A DNA stretch of 64,000 nt from Pseudomonas putida NBRC 14164 (GTDB taxonomy: Bacteria; Pseudomonadota; Gammaproteobacteria; Pseudomonadales; Pseudomonadaceae), in the NCBI RefSeq assembly GCF_000412675.1, contig NC_021505.1:1978501-2042500 (forward strand), given 5' to 3'. The notes beneath the pieces are model-generated. The model had not been told where the DNA came from, searched no databases, and saw only the letters and a program-made list of their open reading frames with translations. Position 1 is the stretch's first letter. Each line of letters starts with the position of its first letter. Positions 36,566 through 52,061 of the stretch are shown here, in pieces. The translations under genes and the position numbers were made by a program.

Positions 36566-38527
36566 TCAGGTTGTCGCTTTTTTTCGGGGCTGACGCGGCT
36601 TGCTTGCTGCTGACTTGCTTCCGGCTGCTTTGCTTTTCCCACCTCCACCGCGACGCTTCTTCTTCCAGGGCGGCGCTGCACCGGCTGCCGGCCCGCTGAT
36701 GGTCATGCGCATGCCGCTGCAACGCTCGACCAGCTTGCCCATCCACGCCGACTGTCGGGCCACGAATTCTTCCAGGCTCATCTCGCCGCTTTGCACCATG
36801 TCCAGCGCCTGCTCCCAGATCGCCGTGGTGCCAGGGTCGGCGATGGCGCGGGGGACGGCATCAATCAGGCTGAAGGCCGCAGGCGTGGCCGCCAGCGCTT
36901 TGCCGTTTTTTACGAGATAGCCGCGGTCGAGCAGGCCCTGGATGATGCTGGCGCGGGTGGCCTCGGTGCCGATGCCGGTGGTTTCTTTCAGCTTCTGCTT
37001 CAGGCGCGGGTCGTCCACCAGCTTGGCCACGTTTTTCATTGCCTTGATCAGGTCGCCTTCAGTGAACGGCTTGGGCGGCTGGGTCCACAGGTCTTTCAGT
37101 TGCAGGCCTTGGACGGTGCAGTCCTGGCCTTCGCTCAGCGCTGGCAGCACCTGGGCCGGTGGTGCTTCGCGGCCCTTGGCCGGGGTCAGCGCTTCGGGCA
37201 GGGCGCGGCGCCAGCCCGGCTCGACGATTTGCTTGCCCACCGCGCGCAGGGCATGGCCGGCGCAGTCGAAGTCGGCCTGGGTGCGATCATATTCGTGGTT
37301 GGGCAGGAACTGCGCCAGGTAGCGGGCGCGGATCAGGGTGTACACCGCCTTGTGCTTGGCCGGCAGGCGCGACGGGTCGCTGGCGGCGGCAGTAGGAATG
37401 ATGCCGTGGTGGGCGCTGACCTTGGCGTCGTTCCACACCCGCGACCGGCGCTGCGGCTCCAGGTGGGGCTGCAGCGGCGCGAGGCCGGCATCGGCCCGTT
37501 GCAGGGCGGCGAGGATGGCCGGTGCTTCGGCGTGCTGGCTCAGCGGCAGGTAGCCGCAATCGCTGCGCGGGTAGGTGATGAGCTTGTGGGTTTCGTACAG
37601 GGCCTGGGCAATGTCGAGGGTTTCCTGGGCGCCGAGGCCGAACTTTTTCGAGCACAGCTCTTGCAGGGTGCCAAGGTCGAAAAGCAAGGGCGCGGCTTCA
37701 CGCACGCGCTCGGTGGTCACTTTTACGGCCCGTGCCGTGCCAGCGTTACCGATGGCGGCGGCGGCCTGTTGCGCCAAGCTCTGGTTCAGGCAGCGGCCCT
37801 GGTCGTCGCAGGCGTCCTCGGGCGCACGCCACTGGGCGTTGAAAGCTTGTCCTGCATGTTCAAGCTGTACGTCGATGGCCCAGAACGGCACCGGCACGAA
37901 GTCGGCGATGCTGCGGTCGCGGTCGACCACCAGGCGCAAGGTGGGGGTTTGCACCCGGCCCACCGGCAGCACACCCTGGTAGCCGGATTGGCGGCCAAGC
38001 AGGGTGAACAGCCGGCTCATGTTCATGCCGATGAGCCAGTCGGCGCGAGAGCGGCCCAGCGCCGAGTGATAAAGGTTGAACGTTTCGTGGCCTGGCAGCA
38101 GGCGTGCCAGGGCCTTGCGGATGGAGGTGTCGTCGAGCGCCGACAACCAAAGGCGCTGCACCGGGCCGCGGTAGCGGCAATGCTCGACCAGCTCGCGGGC
38201 AATCATTTCGCCTTCGCGGTCGGCGTCGGTGGCAATCACCAGCTCCCGCGCTTCGCCCAGCAGGCGCTTCACCGCCTTGAACTGGCTGGCGGTCTTGGGC
38301 TTGACCAGCATCTTCCACTTGTCCGGGATGATCGGCAGGTCGGCCAGGTTCCAGCGCTTGTAGCGTTCGTCGTAGCTGTCGGGCGGGGCGGTTTCCAGCA
38401 GATGGCCGATGCACCAGGTTACGCAGACGTCAGTGCCTTGCCAGCAGCCGTCGCCCTTGCGGGTGGCGCCTAGCACTTTGGCGATGTCTTTTGCCTGTGA
38501 GGGTTTTTCGCAGAGGAACAGGCGCAT
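36566..38527 (-). CDS. topB: DNA topoisomerase III
   Basis: A 653 aa type IA topoisomerase that cuts and passes single strands to resolve linked DNA. MRLFLCEKPSQAKDIA opens the Toprim domain; the metal motif TDADREGEMIARE is near 97-109. The catalytic Tyr lies in LITYPRSDCGYLP near 315-327. The C-terminal 35 residues are a Lys/Ser/Gly-rich basic tail (KKKRRGGGGKSKAAGSK region), likely an extra DNA contact. The ATG at 38527 begins the conserved protein; the open frame to 38590 is 21 residues longer without family similarity. Confidence 0.93.
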   Translation of the reverse strand: MRLFLCEKPSQAKDIAKVLGATRKGDGCWQGTDVCVTWCIGHLLETAPPDSYDERYKRWNLADLPIIPDKWKMLVKPKTASQFKAVKRLLGEARELVIATDADREGEMIARELVEHCRYRGPVQRLWLSALDDTSIRKALARLLPGHETFNLYHSALGRSRADWLIGMNMSRLFTLLGRQSGYQGVLPVGRVQTPTLRLVVDRDRSIADFVPVPFWAIDVQLEHAGQAFNAQWRAPEDACDDQGRCLNQSLAQQAAAAIGNAGTARAVKVTTERVREAAPLLFDLGTLQELCSKKFGLGAQETLDIAQALYETHKLITYPRSDCGYLPLSQHAEAPAILAALQRADAGLAPLQPHLEPQRRSRVWNDAKVSAHHGIIPTAAASDPSRLPAKHKAVYTLIRARYLAQFLPNHEYDRTQADFDCAGHALRAVGKQIVEPGWRRALPEALTPAKGREAPPAQVLPALSEGQDCTVQGLQLKDLWTQPPKPFTEGDLIKAMKNVAKLVDDPRLKQKLKETTGIGTEATRASIIQGLLDRGYLVKNGKALAATPAAFSLIDAVPRAIADPGTTAIWEQALDMVQSGEMSLEEFVARQSAWMGKLVERCSGMRMTISGPAAGAAPPWKKKRRGGGGKSKAAGSKSAASKPRQPRKKATT

Positions 38528-38645
38528 GGCCGGGGACGCTTCATCGGAGGTGATGGGCACTAGGATGCGCAAGCGGGGGCGCGGAGGCAAGTTTTATCTG
38601 GATGGATGTACAGGTTTTTGTCAGGGGAAGTGTTTTGAGCTGTAC

Positions 38646-38678
38646 GGCCCTTTCGCGGGTAAACCCGCTCCCACAGGG
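38646..38678. repeat. Single REP unit, type B
   Basis: CGGCCCTTTCGCGGGTAAACCCGCTCCCACAGGG-like unit with no inverted partner, between the GNAT gene and topB. Confidence 0.75.
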
Positions 38679-38725
38679 CCGCACATTTTTCAGAATGTGT
38701 GGGGCGCCTGTGGGGAGGTGATGGA

Positions 38726-39154
38726 TCAGACGCGCGAGTCGCGCACCATGTCCACGTGCGGGATGCCGGCTTCGAGGAATTCCTCGCTGACTATGCGAAA
38801 GCCGAGGCGCTCGTAGAACGGCGTGGCGTGCACCTGGGCGCTGAGCATCTGCTGCTTCAGGTCGCGGTTTTGCGCTTCGACGATCACTGCGTTCATCAGC
38901 GCGTCACCCACCTTCAGGCCGCGCCAGTCCTTGAGCACCGAGATGCGCCCGATGGTGCCGTCCGCCAGCAGGCGCGCGGTACCAATCGGATAGTCACCCT
39001 CCATGGCCAGGAAGTGCAGGGCGTCCTGGTCTTCCGAATCAAACTCCAGCTCTGGCGGAATGTGCTGCTCGGCGACGAACACCGCTTCACGGATACGGCG
39101 GATGTCGGCGTTGTCTTTCTGCCAGTCGGCGAGGCGAACGCTGATCTTATTCAT
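38726..39154 (-). CDS. GNAT family N-acetyltransferase
   Basis: A 142 aa acetyltransferase. The acetyl-CoA binding region is LKDWRGLKVGDALM near 71-84, after the ALHFLAMEGDYPIGTARL beta strands; ATPFYERLGF near 111-120 is the usual C-terminal GNAT block. The acceptor is unknown. The start at 39154 overlaps the roxA stop by eight bases, so the two are coupled. No clear ribosome binding site is seen, fitting translational coupling. Confidence 0.87.
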   Translation of the reverse strand: MNKISVRLADWQKDNADIRRIREAVFVAEQHIPPELEFDSEDQDALHFLAMEGDYPIGTARLLADGTIGRISVLKDWRGLKVGDALMNAVIVEAQNRDLKQQMLSAQVHATPFYERLGFRIVSEEFLEAGIPHVDMVRDSRV

Positions 39155-40313
39155 TGGCGAATCCCAGGCTCCCTTGTTTGACCAGCTGCTGTAGAAGCAT
39201 AAGGCCATCTTCGTCCTGCAGCCAGTCTGCGAGGTTGTCGATGTGCAGGGCGTCTGCCGCGCACACCAGCTTCAGCAGCTCGCGCAGCTTGCCTGGCAGC
39301 GGGCAGCTGCGGCCGCTGGCGAACAGCAGCAGGTCGTCCTCGAACTCCGACCAGGCCATGCGTGCGCTTGGGTTGCGGATCAGGATGGCGCCTTGCTCGA
39401 GGGCGTCCACCAGCTCTTCCTCGCTCAGCTCTTCGCCAACGATCTGCTCGGGGTAGCGCGGCTCGGTCATGAACTGGCCGAACCAGGTCAGCAGCAGGTC
39501 CTTGTCGCCCATGTGCTTATCGAGCAGGGCCTTGAGGCGGTCGAGGGCGTCGTGCTGGATCTGGTGGGGGTCGCTGACCGGCTGGGCGTCGGCGTCACTG
39601 TAGCGCTCTTCGTCCGGCAGGAACTGGCCGAGGAAGTCGGTGAAGTGGGTCAGCACTTCGGCGGCGCTTGGCGCGCGGAAGCCCACCGAGTAGGTCAGGC
39701 AGTCGTCCACGGCCACGCCGTAGTGAGCCAGGCGTGGTGGCAGGTAGAGCATGTCACCTGGCTCCAGGGTCCACTCTTCGCTCTGCTCGAATTCGGCAAG
39801 GATGCGCAGGTCGGCGTGCTCCAGCAGCGGGCTGTCGCTGCTGCACATCTGGCCGATCTTCCAGTTGCGCTCGCCGTGGCCTTGCAGCAGGAACACGTCG
39901 TAGTTGTCGAAGTGCGGACCAACGCTGCCACCGGGGGCGGCGAAGCTGATCATCACATCGTCGATACGCCAGCTGGGCAGGAAGCGGAAGTTCTCCAGCA
40001 GTTCGGCCACTTCCGGGACGAACTGGTCCACCGCTTGTACCAGCAGGGTCCAGTCTTTTTCCGGCAGCTCGGCGAAGGTGTCTTCGTTGAACGGGCCGCG
40101 GCGCAGCTCCCACGGGTGGGCGCCGTGCTCGAGCACGATACGCGATTCGACTTCCTCTTCCAGGGCCAGGCCAGCCAGTTCGTCGGGGTCGATCGGGCTG
40201 ATGAAGTCCGGGAAGGCCTGGCGCACCAGCAGGGGCTTCTTCTGCCAGTAGTCGCGCATGAATTCGCGGGCCGAGATGCCGCCGAGCAGCTGCAGTGGAG
40301 TATCAGGATTCAT
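39147..40313 (-). CDS. roxA: Ribosomal protein L16 arginine hydroxylase RoxA (YcfD)
   Basis: A 388 aa JmjC-type Fe(II)/2-oxoglutarate oxygenase. The metal motif lies in GPHFDNYDVFLLQ near 130-142 (HxD), with the distal His in LAHYGVAVDD near 195. ILSAREFMRDYWQKKPLLVRQ-type opening and a C-terminal winged-helix region match RoxA/YcfD. It hydroxylates an Arg of ribosomal protein L16 in E. coli. The ATG at 40313 is after the purB terminator hairpin. Confidence 0.9.
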   Translation of the reverse strand: MNPDTPLQLLGGISAREFMRDYWQKKPLLVRQAFPDFISPIDPDELAGLALEEEVESRIVLEHGAHPWELRRGPFNEDTFAELPEKDWTLLVQAVDQFVPEVAELLENFRFLPSWRIDDVMISFAAPGGSVGPHFDNYDVFLLQGHGERNWKIGQMCSSDSPLLEHADLRILAEFEQSEEWTLEPGDMLYLPPRLAHYGVAVDDCLTYSVGFRAPSAAEVLTHFTDFLGQFLPDEERYSDADAQPVSDPHQIQHDALDRLKALLDKHMGDKDLLLTWFGQFMTEPRYPEQIVGEELSEEELVDALEQGAILIRNPSARMAWSEFEDDLLLFASGRSCPLPGKLRELLKLVCAADALHIDNLADWLQDEDGLMLLQQLVKQGSLGFANE

Positions 40314-40351
40314 GTTCAACCTATTGAAAAAACGTAATTTTCGTCCGGGAA

Positions 40352-40380
40352 TAAAAACGCCCGGCCAGGCCGGGCGTTGC
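40352..40380 (-). terminator. Rho-independent terminator of purB
   Basis: An 11-bp perfect stem AACGCCCGGCC / GGCCGGGCGTT around a minimal loop, followed on the minus strand by TTTTTAT. It lies directly after the purB stop and before roxA. Confidence 0.85.
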
Positions 40381-40394
40381 ACGCGACGGTCAGC

Positions 40395-41987
<1,593 letters not shown>

Positions 41988-41995
41988 TCAGCCCG

Positions 41996-42622
41996 TCAGT
42001 TGGGGCTGCGCATCATGTCGTACAGTTCGTTCAGCAGCTTGCGCCGGCTGAACACCAGTTGCCAGCGGTGACCGCCCAGTTGGCGCCACAAGCGTGCGGC
42101 GCGGATGCCGGCCAGCAGCAGGGCGCGGATTTTCGACGCGTTGCTGGCCTGCTGCAGGAAGCGCATGTCGCCATGCACCTGAATGCGCTGACGCAAGGTA
42201 CTCAGGGTGTCCTGGTACAAGGCGCCACTGGAGGCAATGACGTTTTCATGAACAAGGCCAAAATGGTCAGCCTGGGACTGGATTTGCGGCAGGCGGTTGC
42301 CGATGGTATCGAGCAGGTCGCCACGCTTGTTCAGCTGGCGCTCCAGCCCCAGCATTGACAGGGCGTAGCGCAGTGGCTCGCGCTGCAGGCTGTTGGGGTC
42401 GCGCTCCAGTGCGCCGATCAGCGCGCGGTAGCCGTCGCGCAGGTTCAGGTCGTCACCGCCGAACACCTCGAGGGTGTCCTTGGGGTCACGTACCAGCAGG
42501 CTGCCAAGCATGCAACCGATGTTGGCCTCACTGGCCTGGCCGGTGCGGGCGATACGGTCCACCAACACAGCGGCCTGAAACACACCGCCCAACGCAATCA
42601 GCTGCTCCTGCAGGTTGCTCAT
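41996..42622 (-). CDS. hflD: Lysogenization regulator homologue HflD
   Basis: A 208 aa alpha-helical, membrane-associated protein. [26 protein letters not shown] opens the conserved N-terminal domain. In E. coli it binds phage lambda CII; its ordinary function is unclear. The ATG at 42622 overlaps the mnmA stop by four bases, so it is coupled to mnmA. Confidence 0.92.
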   Translation of the reverse strand: MSNLQEQLIALGGVFQAAVLVDRIARTGQASEANIGCMLGSLLVRDPKDTLEVFGGDDLNLRDGYRALIGALERDPNSLQREPLRYALSMLGLERQLNKRGDLLDTIGNRLPQIQSQADHFGLVHENVIASSGALYQDTLSTLRQRIQVHGDMRFLQQASNASKIRALLLAGIRAARLWRQLGGHRWQLVFSRRKLLNELYDMMRSPN

Positions 42623-43743
42623 GCGCGCGGGCTCCACGGCTCGGCGGCTTCGATCACGCCGCCGCCCAGGCACACTTCACCGTCGTAGAACACCACCGAC
42701 TGGCCTGGGGTAACGGCGCGCTGCGGCTCGTCGAACACCGCGCGGTAGCCGCTGGCCGTAAGTTCCAGGGTGCACTGCTGGTCGCTCTGGCGGTAGCGTA
42801 CCTTGGCGGTGAGCTGACGCGGGCTGCTGAGGTCGATGGGGTTGACCCAGAAGATTTCCGAGGCGAGCAGGGCGCGGGAGAACAGCCAAGGGTGTTCGTT
42901 ACCCTGGCCGACCACCAGCACATTGCGGGTCAGGTCCTTGTGCAGCACGTACCACGGCTCGTCACCGGCATCCTTCAGGCCGCCGATGCCCAGGCCCTGG
43001 CGCTGGCCGATGGTGTGGTACATCAGGCCATGGTGGCGGCTGATCACTTCACCTTCGGTGGTTTCGATGTTGCCCGGCTGGGCTGGCAGGTACTGTTTGA
43101 GGAAGTCGCTGAAGCGGCGCTCGCCAATGAAGCAGATGCCGGTGGAGTCTTTTTTCTTGGCGGTGGCCAGGCCGTGCTTTTCGGCGATGGCGCGCACTTG
43201 CGGTTTTTCCAGCTCGCCGACCGGGAACAGGGTACGGGCGATTTCCTTGCCGCCGACGGCGTGCAGGAAGTAGCTCTGGTCCTTGTTCGGGTCCAGGCCC
43301 TTGAGCAGTTCGGTAAGCCCGTCGGTGTCGCGGCGGCGCACGTAGTGGCCGGTGGCAATCAGGTCGGCACCCAGTGACAGGGCGTAGTCGAGGAACGCCT
43401 TGAACTTGATTTCGCGGTTGCAGAGGATGTCCGGGTTGGGCGTGCGGCCGGCCTTGTATTCTTCAAGGAAGTGCTCGAACACGTTGTCCCAGTACTCGGC
43501 GGCGAAGTTGGCGGTGTGCAGCTTGATGCCGATGCGGTCGCACACGGCCTGGGCGTCGGCCAGGTCTTCACGGGCGGTGCAGTATTCGGTGCCGTCGTCT
43601 TCTTCCCAGTTCTTCATGAACAGCCCTTCCACCTGGTAGCCCTGCTCGATGAGCAGAAGGGCGGAGACGGAAGAGTCCACGCCGCCGGACATGCCGACGA
43701 TGACGCGGGTCTTGGCGGGGTCTTTGAGTGCTGGGCTGGTCAT
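42619..43743 (-). CDS. mnmA: tRNA-specific 2-thiouridylase MnmA
   Basis: A 374 aa enzyme that inserts sulfur at C2 of wobble uridine-34 in Lys, Glu and Gln tRNAs. The ATP-binding PP-loop SGGVDSS is at 19-25; the catalytic Cys pair is DILCNRE near 107 and TGICFIGE near 202. Sulfur delivery uses TusE and partners, whose tusE gene is at the right end of this window. It follows a Nudix gene by 58 bases. Confidence 0.94.
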   Translation of the reverse strand: MTSPALKDPAKTRVIVGMSGGVDSSVSALLLIEQGYQVEGLFMKNWEEDDGTEYCTAREDLADAQAVCDRIGIKLHTANFAAEYWDNVFEHFLEEYKAGRTPNPDILCNREIKFKAFLDYALSLGADLIATGHYVRRRDTDGLTELLKGLDPNKDQSYFLHAVGGKEIARTLFPVGELEKPQVRAIAEKHGLATAKKKDSTGICFIGERRFSDFLKQYLPAQPGNIETTEGEVISRHHGLMYHTIGQRQGLGIGGLKDAGDEPWYVLHKDLTRNVLVVGQGNEHPWLFSRALLASEIFWVNPIDLSSPRQLTAKVRYRQSDQQCTLELTASGYRAVFDEPQRAVTPGQSVVFYDGEVCLGGGVIEAAEPWSPRA

Positions 43744-43800
43744 GGGTACCGGTGTGTATCAAGGGAAAAACGTCGATTCTATCAAACCCGTGGCGACGCG

Positions 43801-44241
43801 TCAGTCGCGGAGCAGGGTAAGGCTGTGCAAGGGGCCGTTGAGGTAGTCGTCGAGGCAACGTGGCACCAGCTCGCTGCGCCAGCGGGCCGGGTCGGCCAGC
43901 AGCTCGTCACGGGTCAGCCACACGGCGCGGACGATGTCGCTGTCCAGTGCCAGGTCGGCGTGGTGGCGCACCGGGCGGGCGGCGAAGCAGATGCGCTGGT
44001 AGGTCACGCCGTTGCTGGGGGCGGTGTACAGGTAGATGCCGACCACGCCGGTGAGCTCGACTTCCCAGGCGGTTTCTTCCAGGGTTTCGCGCAGGGCTGC
44101 CTGGGGCAGGGTCTCAAAGGGTTCGAGGTGGCCGGCGGGTTGGTTGAAGACGTGCTGGTTGGCTTTGAATTCTTCGACGAAGAGGAACTTGCCTTCGTGC
44201 TCGACGATGGTGGCGACGGTGATGTGGGGTTGCCAGGTCAT
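43801..44241 (-). CDS. nudJ: Nudix hydrolase, NudJ-like phosphatase
   Basis: A 146 aa Nudix protein. The box GHLEPFETLPQAALRETLEE is near 37-56. In E. coli NudJ removes phosphate from HMP-PP and nucleoside di/triphosphates. Synteny with mnmA-hflD-purB supports the NudJ assignment. AAAGGAC precedes the ATG. Confidence 0.85.
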   Translation of the reverse strand: MTWQPHITVATIVEHEGKFLFVEEFKANQHVFNQPAGHLEPFETLPQAALRETLEETAWEVELTGVVGIYLYTAPSNGVTYQRICFAARPVRHHADLALDSDIVRAVWLTRDELLADPARWRSELVPRCLDDYLNGPLHSLTLLRD

Positions 44242-44267
44242 TTGCGGTGTCCTTTCAGATGGTCGGG

Positions 44268-44380
44268 ACCGCTTTGCGGTCCATCGCCGGCAAGCCAGCT
44301 CCCACAGGTACTGTGCAGATCATGAGCCTTGCAGTATCTGCGGGAGCTGGCTTGCCGGCGATGCGCTGCAAAGCAGCCCC
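44268..44380. repeat. REP pair, type A (inverted)
   Basis: ATCGCCGGCAAGCCAGCTCCCAC and its reverse complement with GGGACCGCTTTGCGGTCC / GCTGCAAAGCAGC ends, between nudJ and the idh terminator. Confidence 0.85.
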
Positions 44381-44386
44381 AATGTC

Positions 44387-44426
44387 CAAAAAGCACAAAC
44401 CCCGGTGCGTGGCCGGGGTTTGTGCT
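44387..44426 (-). terminator. Rho-independent terminator of idh
   Basis: A perfect 14-bp stem AGCACAAACCCCGG (44392-44405) / CCGGGGTTTGTGCT (44413-44426) with a seven-base loop, followed on the minus strand by TTTTTGG. Confidence 0.9.
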
Positions 44427-44443
44427 GTTACTTCAAGCGAACC

Positions 44444-48338
<3,895 letters not shown>

Positions 48339-48348
48339 GGCAACATAA

Positions 48349-48384
48349 AACCGGCCGCTCCTGTAAAGAAGCGGCCGGTTGTTT
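48349..48384. terminator. Bidirectional terminator between icd and cspD
   Basis: An 11-bp perfect stem AACCGGCCGCT (48349-48359) / AGCGGCCGGTT (48370-48380). Plus-strand T-run is short (GTTTC); the minus strand continues TTTTATG, so it serves cspD well and icd less strongly. Confidence 0.8.
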
Positions 48385-48408
48385 CGTATACCGGCGCAGC
48401 GCAGGCAG

Positions 48409-48675
48409 TCAGGCTTTGGCAGTTTCGCTCTGCGGCTCGCCCAGGGTTCTGTCGGGCTCTGCCGCGGCCACCGCAGCGTCTTTGATTTCGACGGCGTGCA
48501 AACCTTTGGGGCCCTGCACGATGTCGAATACTACGGACTGGCCTGCCTTGAGGGTTTTGTATCCGTCCATCCGGATGGCCGAATAATGGGCGAACAGGTC
48601 ATCGGATTTACCTTCCTCATTGATGAATCCATAGCCCTTGGCATTGTTGAACCACTTGACTTTACCGCTTGCCAT
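48409..48675 (-). CDS. cspD: Cold-shock-domain protein CspD
   Basis: An 88 aa single-strand nucleic-acid-binding protein. KVKWFNNAKGYGFI holds RNP1, and DDLFAHYSAI holds RNP2. The C-terminal tail (DAAVAAAEPDRTLGEPQ...) is longer than in CspA. In E. coli CspD inhibits replication in stationary phase and is next to clpS, as here (divergent). An alternative upstream start at 48693 lacks support. Confidence 0.92.
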   Translation of the reverse strand: MASGKVKWFNNAKGYGFINEEGKSDDLFAHYSAIRMDGYKTLKAGQSVVFDIVQGPKGLHAVEIKDAAVAAAEPDRTLGEPQSETAKA

Positions 48676-48905
48676 CCCTATGTCCCTCTGCAAAGGACTC
48701 CATCACTGGAGTATCATCCACTTCATCCGCATACGAACCTTGCGAAAAATCTGGTTGACTGCGCGGATCTTTATCGACCACGGTGGGTTCTTATTGGTTG
48801 TAACACCGTTTTGCCGATAGTCAAGGTCGCCCGGCGCCTGCGCCGGCCGTGGCCTATGCCGTCAACCCACAACCTTAACCTGACGCTCATGATGAAATTC
48901 TTTCC

Positions 48906-49268
48906 ATGCATGCACCTAGTGAGATTCGACTAACATTCAATCAGGATCGCCCGCAAACGAATGAGGACGACGGCTCGGGTCTTGCAGTCCAGGAAGCCAA
49001 GCCGATCCTGCAGGCGCCACCGATGTACAAGGTGGTTTTGTTCAACGATGACTACACGCCAATGGATTTCGTCGTCGAAGTGCTCGAGACGTTCTTCAGT
49101 CTGAACCGCGAGCTGGCGACCAAGATCATGCTGACCGTCCATACAGAAGGGCGGGCAGTGTGCGGATTGTTTACCCGTGACATCGCCGAAACAAAGGCTA
49201 TGCAGGTCAACCAATACGCCAGGGAAAGCCAGCATCCGCTACTCTGTGAAATCGAGAAGGACGGTTAA
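48906..49268 (+). CDS. clpS: ATP-dependent Clp protease adaptor ClpS
   Basis: A 120 aa adaptor that binds N-degrons (Leu, Phe, Tyr, Trp N-termini) and delivers them to ClpA. The core [24 protein letters not shown] is near 41-64 and [24 protein letters not shown] residues are near 78-97. The clpA gene follows with 30 bases between. The flexible N-terminal part (about 40 residues) is used in ClpA activation in E. coli. Confidence 0.94.
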   Translation: MHAPSEIRLTFNQDRPQTNEDDGSGLAVQEAKPILQAPPMYKVVLFNDDYTPMDFVVEVLETFFSLNRELATKIMLTVHTEGRAVCGLFTRDIAETKAMQVNQYARESQHPLLCEIEKDG

Positions 49269-49298
49269 TCGCCGACCACTTGGGTATGAGGTGAAGCT

Positions 49299-51569
49299 AT
49301 GTTAAACCGCGAGCTCGAAGTCACCCTCAATCTGGCCTTCAAGGAGGCCCGTTCGAAACGTCATGAGTTCATGACCGTCGAACATCTGCTGCTGGCACTC
49401 CTTGACAATGAGGCTGCCGCGACCGTTCTGCGCGCCTGTGGCGCCAATCTCGACAAGCTCAAGCACGACCTGCAAGAGTTCATCGATTCCACCACGCCGT
49501 TGATTCCTGTCAACGATGAAGACCGTGAAACCCAGCCGACCCTGGGCTTCCAGCGCGTACTGCAGCGTGCCGTGTTCCACGTGCAAAGCTCTGGCAAGCG
49601 CGAAGTGACCGGCGCCAACGTGCTGGTGGCGATCTTCAGCGAACAGGAAAGCCAGGCCGTGTTCCTGCTCAAGCAGCAGAGCGTGGCCCGCATCGACGTG
49701 GTCAACTACATCGCCCATGGCATCTCCAAGGTGCCGGGGCATGGCTCGCAGTCTGACAGCGACCAGGAAATGCAGGACGATGAGGGCGGTGAAGCCTCCT
49801 CTTCGAGCAACCCGCTGGACGCCTATGCCAGCAACTTGAACGAACTGGCCCGTGCCGGCCGTATCGACCCGTTGGTAGGCCGCGAGCAGGAAGTTGAGCG
49901 GGTGGCGCAAATCCTTGCCCGTCGGCGCAAGAACAACCCGCTGCTGGTGGGTGAGGCTGGCGTGGGCAAGACGGCCATCGCCGAAGGCCTGGCCAAGCGC
50001 ATTGTCGATGGCCAGGTGCCCGACCTGCTGGCGCAGAGTGTCGTGTACTCCCTCGACCTTGGCGCACTGCTGGCCGGTACCAAGTACCGCGGCGACTTCG
50101 AGAAGCGCTTCAAGGCGCTGCTCGGTGAGCTGCGCAAACGCCCGCAGGCGATCCTGTTCATCGACGAAATCCACACCATCATCGGTGCCGGTGCGGCGTC
50201 AGGCGGGGTGATGGATGCCTCCAACCTGCTCAAGCCGTTGCTGTCGTCGGGTGAGATCCGTTGCATTGGCTCGACCACCTTCCAGGAGTTCCGGGGCATC
50301 TTCGAGAAGGATCGTGCCCTGGCACGGCGTTTCCAGAAGGTGGATGTCAGCGAGCCGTCGGTCGAAGACACCGTGGGTATTCTGCGCGGCCTGAAGGGGC
50401 GCTTCGAAAGCCACCACAATATCGAATACAGCGACGAAGCCCTGCGCGCCGCCGCCGAACTGGCCTCGCGTTACATCAATGACCGGCACATGCCGGACAA
50501 GGCCATCGACGTGATCGACGAAGCCGGTGCCTACCAGCGCCTGCAACCGGAGGCCAACCGCGTCAAGCGCATCGACGTGCCGCAGGTCGAGGATATCGTC
50601 GCCAAGATCGCGCGAATTCCGCCGAAACATGTCAGCAGTTCCGACAAGGAGTTGCTGCGTAACCTCGAGCGTGACCTGAAACTGACCGTGTTCGGTCAGG
50701 ACCAGGCCATCGATTCGCTGTCTACCGCCATCAAGCTGTCCCGCGCTGGCCTCAAGTCGCCAGACAAGCCTGTCGGTTCGTTCCTGTTCGCTGGCCCTAC
50801 CGGCGTCGGCAAGACGGAAGCGGCGCGGCAGCTGGCCAAGGCGCTGGGCGTGGAGCTGGTGCGTTTCGACATGTCCGAGTACATGGAGCGCCACACCGTG
50901 TCGCGCCTGATCGGTGCGCCTCCTGGTTACGTTGGCTTTGACCAGGGTGGTTTGCTGACCGAGGCGATTACCAAGCAACCGCATTGCGTATTGCTGCTCG
51001 ATGAAATCGAGAAGGCCCACCCGGAAGTCTTCAACTTGCTGCTGCAGGTGATGGACCACGGGACCCTGACCGACAACAACGGGCGCAAGGCCGACTTCCG
51101 TAACGTGATCCTGATCATGACCACCAACGCTGGCGCGGAAACCGCGGCACGGGCCTCGATCGGCTTCACCCATCAGGACCATGCGTCCGATGCCATGGAA
51201 GTCATCCGCAAGAGCTTCACGCCAGAGTTCCGCAACCGCCTGGACACCATCATCCAGTTCGGCCGCCTGAGCCACGAAACGATCAAAAGCATCGTCGACA
51301 AGTTCCTTATCGAACTGCAGGCGCAGCTGGAGGACAAGCGTGTGCTGCTGGAAGTCAGCGATGAGGCACGCGGCTGGCTGGCGGCGTCGGGCTACGACGT
51401 GCAGATGGGTGCGCGGCCGATGGCGCGGTTGATCCAGGACAAGATCAAACGGCCGCTGGCCGAGGAGATCCTGTTTGGTGAACTGGCCGAGCATGGCGGT
51501 GTGGTGCACATCGACCTGCGCGATGACGAACTGGTGTTCGACTTCGAGACCACGGCTGAGGTTGCCTGA
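49299..51569 (+). CDS. clpA: ATP-dependent Clp protease ATP-binding subunit ClpA
   Basis: A 756 aa AAA+ unfoldase feeding ClpP. The N-terminal Clp repeat domain spans about 1-140, a Glu/Ser-rich linker about 150-170, Walker A 1 GEAGVGKTA near 218, Walker A 2 GPTGVGKTE near 498. The C-terminus contains the IGF-like loop [11 protein letters not shown] region (ARASIGF near 624) for ClpP docking. It lies directly after clpS. Confidence 0.95.
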   Translation: MLNRELEVTLNLAFKEARSKRHEFMTVEHLLLALLDNEAAATVLRACGANLDKLKHDLQEFIDSTTPLIPVNDEDRETQPTLGFQRVLQRAVFHVQSSGKREVTGANVLVAIFSEQESQAVFLLKQQSVARIDVVNYIAHGISKVPGHGSQSDSDQEMQDDEGGEASSSSNPLDAYASNLNELARAGRIDPLVGREQEVERVAQILARRRKNNPLLVGEAGVGKTAIAEGLAKRIVDGQVPDLLAQSVVYSLDLGALLAGTKYRGDFEKRFKALLGELRKRPQAILFIDEIHTIIGAGAASGGVMDASNLLKPLLSSGEIRCIGSTTFQEFRGIFEKDRALARRFQKVDVSEPSVEDTVGILRGLKGRFESHHNIEYSDEALRAAAELASRYINDRHMPDKAIDVIDEAGAYQRLQPEANRVKRIDVPQVEDIVAKIARIPPKHVSSSDKELLRNLERDLKLTVFGQDQAIDSLSTAIKLSRAGLKSPDKPVGSFLFAGPTGVGKTEAARQLAKALGVELVRFDMSEYMERHTVSRLIGAPPGYVGFDQGGLLTEAITKQPHCVLLLDEIEKAHPEVFNLLLQVMDHGTLTDNNGRKADFRNVILIMTTNAGAETAARASIGFTHQDHASDAMEVIRKSFTPEFRNRLDTIIQFGRLSHETIKSIVDKFLIELQAQLEDKRVLLEVSDEARGWLAASGYDVQMGARPMARLIQDKIKRPLAEEILFGELAEHGGVVHIDLRDDELVFDFETTAEVA

Positions 51570-51579
51570 TAGCGGGGCC

Positions 51580-51667
51580 CCTGTGGGAGCGGGCGTGCCC
51601 GCGAACACCGGCGAAGCCGGTGCCATGCACCGCGGAGTCTGCTTCGCGGGCACGCCCGCTCCCACAG
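51580..51667. repeat. REP pair, type B (inverted)
   Basis: CCTGTGGGAGCGGGCGTGCCCGCGAA and its reverse complement, with CACCGGCGAAGCCGGTG between, directly after clpA. Confidence 0.85.
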
Positions 51668-51700
51668 AAGGCGACGCAATACTGCAATCATGAAGGCACA

Positions 51701-51729
51701 AAAAAGCCCGGCACATGGCCGGGCTTTTT
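51701..51729. terminator. Bidirectional terminator between clpA and infA
   Basis: A perfect 12-bp stem AAAAAGCCCGGC / GCCGGGCTTTTT around ACATG. It has T-runs on both strands and sits between convergent clpA and infA. Confidence 0.9.
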
Positions 51730-51741
51730 CATGGCTGGAGC

Positions 51742-51960
51742 TTAGCGCGCACGGTAAGTGATGCGGCCCTTGCTCAGGTCGTACGGCGTCAGCTCGACGC
51801 GGACCTTGTCGCCAGTGAGAATACGGATGTAGTTTTTGCGCATCTTTCCGGAGATGTGCGCGGTTACGACGTGCCCGTTTTCCAACTCCACGCGGAACAT
51901 GGTGTTGGGCAGGGTGTCGACGACAGTACCTTCCATTTCGAAGCTGTCTTCTTTCGACAT
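51742..51960 (-). CDS. infA: Translation initiation factor IF-1
   Basis: A 72 aa S1/OB-fold protein binding the ribosomal A site during initiation. [19 protein letters not shown] opens it, and [21 protein letters not shown] closes it, as in other gamma-proteobacteria. It is transcribed in the same direction as bpt and aat, 100 bases downstream of bpt. Confidence 0.95.
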
Positions 51961-52061
51961 GCAGTTGAGCCCTCGGATCCAGTGTTAGCCCGACGCATAT
52001 CCGCACCGGGCAAAAAAGTGGCGCCGATTATGCCGGAAATCTGCGTGTCAAGCCAATGCTT